A DNA stretch of 16,454 nucleotides, taken from contig JBBSHS010000060.1 of the NCBI GenBank assembly GCA_038232515.1, positions 1 to 16,454 on the forward strand, written 5' to 3'. This DNA is from JBBSHS01 sp038232515. Lineage in GTDB: Bacteria > Actinomycetota > Acidimicrobiia > Acidimicrobiales > JAUJNH01. The notes beneath the pieces are model-generated. The model was not told the origin of the DNA. It searched no databases and saw only the letters and a list, made by a program, of their open reading frames with translations. Shown piece after piece: positions 11,734 through 16,454 of the stretch; position 1 is the first letter of the stretch, and every line of letters starts with the position of its first letter. A program made the position numbers and the translations under genes.

Positions 11734-12131
11734 TGGCCAAGCCCAAGCCGGGCGGTCGTCGCCCCCGCAAGCGCGAACGCAAGAACGTCGCCTACGGCGT
11801 CGTCCACATCAAGTCCAGCTTCAACAACACGATCGTGTCGATCTCCGACACCGAGGGCAACGTCCTGGCCTGGGCCTCGGCCGGCAACGTCGGCTTCAAG
11901 GGCTCCCGCAAGTCCACCCCTTTTGCCGCTCAGATGGCGGCCGAGGCTGCGGCCCGGCGGGCCATGGAGCACGGTGTGCGCAAGGTCGACGTGCTCGTCA
12001 AGGGGCCGGGTTCGGGCCGCGAGACGGCCATCCGCTCGATCATGAACACCGGCATCGAGGTGTCCGGCATCAAGGACGTCACCCCGGTGCCCCACAACGG
12101 TTGCCGCCCCAAGAAGCGTCGGAGGGTCTAG
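11733..12131 (+). CDS. rpsK: 30S ribosomal protein S11
   Basis: S11 forms part of the platform and lines the mRNA path at the E site. The 132-residue product has the family core: GVVHIKSSFNNTIVSISDTEGNVLAWASAG, KGSRKSTPFAAQMAAEAAA, and VDVLVKGPGSGRETAIRS. The C-terminus VTPVPHNGCRPKKRRRV is typical. GTG 11733 has GAGGAG about 9 bases upstream and overlaps the previous mini-ORF stop. GGAGGG at 12121-12126, in its last codons, is the ribosome binding site for rpsD. Confidence 0.97.
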   Translation: MAKPKPGGRRPRKRERKNVAYGVVHIKSSFNNTIVSISDTEGNVLAWASAGNVGFKGSRKSTPFAAQMAAEAAARRAMEHGVRKVDVLVKGPGSGRETAIRSIMNTGIEVSGIKDVTPVPHNGCRPKKRRRV

Positions 12132-12136
12132 AGCGA

Positions 12137-12763
12137 ATGGCGAGATACACCGGTCCTGTCTGCCGCCTGTGCCGGCGGGAGAAGATGAAGCTGTTCCTGA
12201 AGGGCCCCAAGTGCGACTCGATGAAGTGCCCGATCGAGCGCCGTCCCTACCCGCCCGGCGAACACGGCCGTGACCGGGTCCGCAACACCTCGGAGTACCA
12301 GGGCCAGCTGCGCGAGAAGCAGAAGGCCCGTCGCATCTACGGCATCCTGGAGAAGCAGTTCGTCCGCTACTACGAGGAAGCCAACCGTCAGAGCGGCATC
12401 ACCGGCGAGAACCTTCTGCGCATGCTCGAGCTGCGCCTCGACAACGTCGCCTTTCGGGCCGGATGGGGCGCCAGCCGGAGCCAGGCCAGGCAGTTCGTCC
12501 GCCACGGGCACGTGCTGGTCAACGGCAGGAGGGTGACCATCCCCAGCTACCGGCTCCGCCGGGGCGACGTCGTGACCCTCAAGGACAAGGCCCGCAACTT
12601 CATCGTCATCCGCCACAACGTCGACACGCTCGACCGCCACGTGCCGCCCTGGCTGGACGCCGCCAACGAGGGCTTCGAGCTCACCATCCGCGACCTACCC
12701 ATGCGCGAGCACATCGACGTGCCCGTGCGCGAACAGCTCATCGTCGAGCTCTACTCGAAGTAA
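12137..12763 (+). CDS. rpsD: 30S ribosomal protein S4 (zinc-binding form)
   Basis: S4 nucleates 30S assembly and supports decoding accuracy and mRNA unwinding. ATG 12137 gives 208 residues. The N-terminal zinc site is C9, C12, C26 and C31, the same spacing as in Thermus S4. The S4 RNA-binding domain lies near residues 98-160 with MLELRLDNVAFRAGWGASRSQARQFVRHGH and LVNGRRVTIPSYRLRRGD. The C-terminus ends QLIVELYSK. It is 5 bases downstream of the rpsK stop. In Escherichia coli S4 represses this operon; no such RNA structure was identified here. Confidence 0.97.
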   Translation: MARYTGPVCRLCRREKMKLFLKGPKCDSMKCPIERRPYPPGEHGRDRVRNTSEYQGQLREKQKARRIYGILEKQFVRYYEEANRQSGITGENLLRMLELRLDNVAFRAGWGASRSQARQFVRHGHVLVNGRRVTIPSYRLRRGDVVTLKDKARNFIVIRHNVDTLDRHVPPWLDAANEGFELTIRDLPMREHIDVPVREQLIVELYSK

Positions 12764-12780
12764 GTCGAGAGGATTCCCCC

Positions 12781-13719
12781 GTGCTCATCATTCAACGTCC
12801 CACCGTCGACGCCATCGGAGAAGAGGAGGCCAACCGCCAGAAGTTCGGCGTCGGGCCCCTCGAGCCGGGCTTCGGCTACACCCTGGGCAACTCGCTGCGC
12901 CGCACCCTGCTGTCGTCCATTCCCGGTGCCGCCGTCACCCAGGTCCGTTTCGACGAGGCCCTCCATGAGTTCTCCACCCTCAGCGGGGTGAAGGAGGACG
13001 TCACCGACATCATCCTGAACCTGAAGGACCTGGTGCTGCGCAGCTACAGCGACGAGCCCGTCACCCTGCGGCTCGACGCCCGCGGCCCCACAACGGTCAC
13101 CGCCGCCGACATCCAGGTCACCGCCGATGTCGAGATCCTCAACCCTGACCTGCCCATCGCCTCCCTCAACGCCAAAGGCAGGCTGGCCCTAGACCTCACC
13201 GTCGAACGCGGAAGGGGCTACGTCAGCGCCGAGCGCAACAAGAAGACCCAGACCATCGGCGTCATCCCGGTGGACTCGATCTTCTCGCCGGTGCGGCGGG
13301 TGGCCTTCCTGATCGAGCCCACCCGCGTCGAGCAGGACACCAACTACGACCGCCTGGTGCTCGACGTCGAGACCGACGGGTCCATCTCGCCCCGCGAGGC
13401 GCTGGCCTCGGCCGGCGACACGCTGCGCTCCCTGGTGGGCCTGGTGGCCGACATGAGCGACGACCCTCAGGGCCTGGAACTGGGTGACGTGGCCTCGTCC
13501 ACCTCGGGCTCGCCCGACCTCGACCTGCCCATCGAGGAGCTCGACCTGTCCGAGCGACCCCGCAACTGCTTGAAGCGGGCGCAGGTCAACACGGTGGCCG
13601 AGCTGTTGCACAAGACCGAGGACGACCTTCTGGCCATCACCAACTTCGGCCAGAAGAGCCTCGACGAGGTGCTGATCAAGCTGGACGAGCGGGGCCTGAC
13701 GCTCCGCGTCAAGGAATAG
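12781..13719 (+). CDS. rpoA: DNA-directed RNA polymerase subunit alpha
   Basis: The alpha dimer starts RNA polymerase assembly and its C-terminal domain binds DNA UP elements and activators. The 312-residue product has the N-terminal dimerisation domain at about 1-220, with GFGYTLGNSLRRTLLSSIPGAAV near 30-52. An acidic linker follows at about 224-250 and the C-terminal domain at about 250-312. DNA-contact residues R259, N262, C263, K265, G290, K292 and S293 align with R265, N268, C269, K271, G296, K298 and S299 of Escherichia coli. GTG 12781 is preceded by GAGAGGA near 12765-12771. It is in the canonical rpsD-rpoA-rplQ order. Confidence 0.97.
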   Translation: MLIIQRPTVDAIGEEEANRQKFGVGPLEPGFGYTLGNSLRRTLLSSIPGAAVTQVRFDEALHEFSTLSGVKEDVTDIILNLKDLVLRSYSDEPVTLRLDARGPTTVTAADIQVTADVEILNPDLPIASLNAKGRLALDLTVERGRGYVSAERNKKTQTIGVIPVDSIFSPVRRVAFLIEPTRVEQDTNYDRLVLDVETDGSISPREALASAGDTLRSLVGLVADMSDDPQGLELGDVASSTSGSPDLDLPIEELDLSERPRNCLKRAQVNTVAELLHKTEDDLLAITNFGQKSLDEVLIKLDERGLTLRVKE

Positions 13720-13729
13720 GGGCCACGAC

Positions 13730-14083
13730 ATGCGGGGCACGCCCAAGCGGGGCCGGCGGTTCGGCGGCACCTCGGCCCACCAGAAGGCCATGTTCGGGAA
13801 CCTGGTGGCCAGCCTCATCGCCGCCGAGAGCCTGGTGACCACCGAGGCCAAGGCCAAGGCCCTGCGGCCGGTGATGGAGAAGGTGATCACCAAGGGCAAG
13901 AAGGGTGGCGTCCACAACCAGCGTCAGGTGGTGGCCTTCATCCGGGACAAGGACATGGCCCACAAGCTGTTCATCGACATCGGCCCCCGCTACGCCGAGC
14001 GCCCGGGCGGTTACACCCGGGTGCTCAAGCTGGGCCCCCGCCACGGCGACAACGCCCCCATGGCCCGCATCGAGCTCGTCTGA
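13730..14083 (+). CDS. rplQ: 50S ribosomal protein L17
   Basis: L17 lies on the large subunit near the exit tunnel. The 117-residue product begins MRGTPKRGRRFGGTSAHQKAMFGNLVASLI. It continues with ESLVTTEAKAKALRPVMEKVIT and ends YTRVLKLGPRHGDNAPMARIELV, all standard. No actinobacterial C-terminal extension is present. ATG 13730 is 10 bases after the rpoA stop with only a weak GGGG site. It is the last gene of the operon; truA, the common next gene, is absent, and the following gene is on the other strand. Confidence 0.97.
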   Translation: MRGTPKRGRRFGGTSAHQKAMFGNLVASLIAAESLVTTEAKAKALRPVMEKVITKGKKGGVHNQRQVVAFIRDKDMAHKLFIDIGPRYAERPGGYTRVLKLGPRHGDNAPMARIELV

Positions 14084-14114
14084 CGCAGTGGGGCGGTGGG
14101 GCGGCGCCGTCGCC

Positions 14115-14154
14115 CTGACCGACGATGGCCTCGGCTACAGAGCCGCCCGGTCAG
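14115..14154. terminator. Candidate bidirectional terminator hairpin between rplQ and the coiled-coil gene
   Basis: CTGACCG at 14115-14121 pairs with CGGTCAG at 14148-14154, and inside it CGGCT-ACAG-AGCCG forms at 14132-14145. It stands in the 103-base gap between two convergent stops, where a terminator is expected. No T-run follows on either strand, so it would have to work as a T-poor terminator or only protect RNA ends. Confidence 0.4.
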
Positions 14155-14186
14155 CCGACGCGGGCCAGCCGGCGGGGACGGGCGCC

Positions 14187-15950
14187 TCAGTCGGCTCGGA
14201 GCTGCGGTTGTAGGGCGGCGAGGTTGTCGTTGACGGCGTGGAGATGTGACGATATTCCCTCGAGCCATCCCCGGTGCCGGAGGAGCTCGGTGTTCATGCC
14301 GGTCAGCTCGTCCAGCAGCGTCACCGCCTCACCGGGCGGGAGGGCGCCGATGCCCGGCTGGTTGCGCGTTGGGGGCTTGTCTCCCTGGTTGCCACGCAGC
14401 CACTCGAGAAGGTTGACGACGGTGGACAGGGTGGCCTGGAGGCCGTCGACCTGGATCTGTGACGCTAGGGCGGCGGCCTCGTTCTGGTGGATGAGCGACA
14501 GGGTGGCCTGCTGCAGATCGGAGATGTTGCCGCTGAAGGCCTGCAGCGGGCCGTCGCCCACCTGGGCCACAGCCCGGTTGACCGCCTCCTCCTGGGCTTC
14601 GCCGAAGGCCAGCAGCAGCTCGGGCAGCGTGGCCTCGGGTCCGATGCGCTCAGCCAGCAGGTTCCGCAGGCTCTCGATGCCGCTGGCCACGGCTGTCTCG
14701 ACCGAGCTCTGCAGTGCCTCGGCCGACCGCCCGGCGAGCTCGATGGCGGTCCCGGTACCGGCTTGGGGCCGGTCGCCGGCCTGGGTGGCCGAAACGGGCT
14801 CGGGCGCCTCGACCAGGCGCAGGGTGGCCGAGGGGATCGGGTCGTCGGCCGTCCTGGCCGTGACCAGCTCGATGAGACTGCCGGCGGCACCCATGACGTC
14901 CTCGCGGATGTCGGTCAGATGGGCGTCGGCGCTGGCCGCACCGGCTTCGAGCATCCTGGTCTGCTCGGCCAGCGACTGGCTCATCCAGTCCAGGCGCCGG
15001 GCCGTCTCCTGCCGGTCGGCGGCCATTGCCTCCGCCACGCCGTCGAACCGGAGGGCCACCGAAGCGGCCTGGGCCTCGACCCGCTCGTGCAGGGCCTCGA
15101 GCTGACCGGCGGTCTGTCGGATGTCGTCGCCGAAGTCCTCGACCAGGTCGAGCAGCTCGTCGAGGCGCTCGTCGACGGCCGCCGACGCACCCGCAGCGCC
15201 ACCTTCCCCGCTCCCGGTGCGGCCGCCGTCGCCGTCGATGTCGATATCGAGGTCGTTGCCGTGCGTGGTGCCCTCGGCGGCCTCTCCGTCGCCACCACCT
15301 TTGCCGCCGGGAGCCGCCGCCCGGCCCGGCCGTGCCCTCCGGCGGGCGGAATTGTTCTCGACCCGTTGGCCGAGGGCCACAACGGCGTCGCCCTGGGCGG
15401 CGATGGCCTGGCACTGGGCCTGCAGCTCGCTGGCCACCCGGCTCTCGAGTTGCCCGTAGAGCTGTTGCTGGGCCTCGCTCAGGTGCTCGATCTGGCCGGA
15501 TAGCTGCTGGCGGGCGTCGACCGCCGCCCGGTCGCCGAACTCCAGAGCGTCGGCCACCTGCTCGCGCCTCAGGCTCTCGAGCGACGTCAGGTGGTTCTCG
15601 AAGGCCGCCAGGCGCCCCTCGAGGAGCTTTTCGAACGCTCCGGACAGGCCGCTGACGGCTTGATCGACCCCGGAGCTGACCGTGGCGAGGCGTTCCTCCA
15701 GCGAGTCGAGCCGGGTCGCCGTGGAGCGGGCGCTCTCGTCCATGCGCTGGCCGACGAGGCGCTCGACGGCTTTCACGCCGGCGTTGGCCGCCCCATCGGG
15801 CGAACCGCCCACCGCCGGGGGCACCGCCTTGCCCATCTCCCGGCGGACGACGTCGACCACCTGCTCCTCGATGCGGGCCAGCAGCTCGGCCAGCACGGGA
15901 CTGCCGGCTCGTGGCGGGGCGGGGGTCTCTGGGCCGGAGGGCTCGTTCAC
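14187..15950 (-). CDS. Unrecognised long helical (probable coiled-coil) protein
   Basis: I do not recognise a family. From GTG at 15950 the product has 587 residues, no signal peptide, no membrane segment and a single Cys (C180). The N-terminal 25 residues are Pro-rich. Residues about 55-200 are heptad-like and rich in Glu, Gln, Leu and Arg (RLDSLEERLATVSSGVD). A basic then Gly/Asp-rich linker at about 200-257 contains DLDIDIDGDGG. Further amphipathic helices run at about 257-365, 402-520 and 540-585. The frame is open to 16217, but that upstream part is low-complexity G-tract DNA and was excluded. No clear ribosome binding site precedes the GTG. The layout suggests a self-associating scaffold or structural protein; that is inference. 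Antisense open frames on the other strand look like shadows of GC-rich codon use. Confidence 0.8.
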   Translation of the reverse strand: MNEPSGPETPAPPRAGSPVLAELLARIEEQVVDVVRREMGKAVPPAVGGSPDGAANAGVKAVERLVGQRMDESARSTATRLDSLEERLATVSSGVDQAVSGLSGAFEKLLEGRLAAFENHLTSLESLRREQVADALEFGDRAAVDARQQLSGQIEHLSEAQQQLYGQLESRVASELQAQCQAIAAQGDAVVALGQRVENNSARRRARPGRAAAPGGKGGGDGEAAEGTTHGNDLDIDIDGDGGRTGSGEGGAAGASAAVDERLDELLDLVEDFGDDIRQTAGQLEALHERVEAQAASVALRFDGVAEAMAADRQETARRLDWMSQSLAEQTRMLEAGAASADAHLTDIREDVMGAAGSLIELVTARTADDPIPSATLRLVEAPEPVSATQAGDRPQAGTGTAIELAGRSAEALQSSVETAVASGIESLRNLLAERIGPEATLPELLLAFGEAQEEAVNRAVAQVGDGPLQAFSGNISDLQQATLSLIHQNEAAALASQIQVDGLQATLSTVVNLLEWLRGNQGDKPPTRNQPGIGALPPGEAVTLLDELTGMNTELLRHRGWLEGISSHLHAVNDNLAALQPQLRAD

Positions 15951-16050
15951 GGCTGCACTATTCGTCGGTGTCGATCGTCTCAGGTCACACGGGCCGGCGG
16001 TCACCGGATGGCTGAAGGATAGTCCCGCCCCGAGTCGGGCCCCCTGTGGT

Positions 16051-16076
16051 CCCTCCCCGCCCGCCCCGCCCGCCCC
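16051..16076 (-). repeat. Potential G-quadruplex / tandem 9-mer, six G-tracts on the minus strand
   Basis: The + strand has C-tracts at 16051-16053, 16055-16058, 16060-16062, 16064-16067, 16069-16071 and 16073-16076, each separated by one base. The unit CCCCGCCCG repeats in tandem at 16055 and 16064. The minus strand therefore carries six G-tracts with one-base loops, an ideal quadruplex motif, about 100 bases upstream of the coiled-coil gene and on its non-template strand. GGGCGGCGGGGTGGGC just to the right could instead pair with the C-tracts. Confidence 0.7.
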
Positions 16077-16242
16077 GGCCTGGCCCGGGCGGCGGGGTGG
16101 GCGACGTGTCGGCGCATGCGGGAACAACTCCACCCCGGCGACGAACGGGCCGAAGACGGCGGCAGCGACCCTCCACCGGTCGATATGCCAGGATTGCCCG
16201 CCGGGGCGGTGGTCCACCAGGGGAATGCCGAGGAGCAGCAGA

Positions 16243-16454
16243 GTGCCGGGACAAGACGGGTCGCAGTCGAAGCTGGTCGTGGTGGGGCAGGGCTATGTGG
16301 GGCTGCCTCTGGCCATGCGAGCCGTTGCCGTCGGCTATGACGTCGTCGGTTACGACACCGACGACAAGCGGGTGAAGCGGCTGGGCGCTGGCGATTCGAT
16401 GGTGGAAGACGTTCCCGCCGACGAGTTGAAGGCGGCGCTGGCCGGTGGCCACTA
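16243..16454 (+). CDS. Nucleotide-sugar dehydrogenase, N-terminal fragment (partial, runs off window)
   Basis: Seventy codons are visible. The NAD-binding motif GQGYVGLPLAM lies near residues 14-24 within KLVVVGQGYVGLPLAMRA, followed by VVGYDTDDKRV and VEDVP. This is the start of the UDP-glucose/GDP-mannose/UDP-ManNAc dehydrogenase family, enzymes that oxidise the C6 hydroxyl of a nucleotide sugar to a uronate in two NAD-dependent steps. The GQGYVG wording is closest to the UDP-N-acetylhexosamine type, but substrate cannot be decided from this piece. GTG 16243 has AGGAG at 16231-16235, 7 bases upstream; an in-frame ATG at 16225 is an alternative. Together with the epimerase at 9675 it suggests surface-glycan synthesis. 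Confidence 0.88.
   Translation, partial: MPGQDGSQSKLVVVGQGYVGLPLAMRAVAVGYDVVGYDTDDKRVKRLGAGDSMVEDVPADELKAALAGGH

Noticed and set aside
14125..15503. Two plus-strand open frames opposite the coiled-coil gene (14125-15105 and 14487-15503)
   Set aside because: The minus-strand frame is longer and gives convincing helical heptads. The plus frames look like shadows and have no suitable ribosome binding site or known motif.
15951..16217. 89-residue N-terminal extension of the coiled-coil protein
   Set aside because: It would translate the G-tract and low-complexity intergenic DNA and has Pro/Gly/Arg-rich wording unlike the rest.

Overview
The window is a GC-rich stretch from an actinobacterium. 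GTG starts are common, S14 is the short zinc form, and the alpha subunit of RNA polymerase is followed directly by rplQ. The long acidic tails on L22 and S3, together with the overall gene style, make me lean towards Acidimicrobiia or a relative. That placement is inference and was not tested.

Layout. Positions 1-9446 (+) hold the end of the S10 operon and the spc operon: rplV (tail only), rpsC, rplP, rpmC, rpsQ, rplN, rplX, rplE, rpsZ, rpsH, rplF, rplR, rpsE, rpmD, rplO, secY, adk, map. Positions 9447-9674 are a repeat-filled gap. Positions 9675-10673 (+) encode a GDP-mannose 3',5'-epimerase-like enzyme sitting between map and infA. Positions 10844-14083 (+) hold infA, rpmJ, rpsM, rpsK, rpsD, rpoA and rplQ, probably from a promoter near 10700. 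Positions 14187-15950 (-) encode an unrecognised 587-residue helical, probably coiled-coil protein convergent with rplQ. Positions 15951-16242 are a divergent intergenic region with a dense G-tract motif. From 16243 (+) a nucleotide-sugar dehydrogenase runs off the end. No gene-free stretch exceeds 300 bases.

How the genes work together. Most encode ribosomal proteins, with the SecY translocon, adenylate kinase, methionine aminopeptidase, IF-1 and RNA polymerase alpha, so the window covers making, starting and exporting proteins. The epimerase and the sugar dehydrogenase point to nucleotide-sugar metabolism, probably for cell-surface glycans.

Most unusual feature. Adjacent genes mostly overlap by ATGA, GTGA or TGATG. 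Where a gap exists, it is often filled exactly by a tiny reading frame that starts on or near the upstream stop and ends overlapping the downstream start: 148-165, 1094-1159, 3601-3639, 4053-4106, 4636-4653, 5560-5763, 7792-7926, 8596-8706 and 11674-11733. Three of these run through a family of GCTCGC-type intergenic repeats. I read this as translational coupling maintained across gaps by bridging mini-ORFs. The pattern is directly visible; the function is inference. A second unusual point is an apparent CTG start codon for infA.
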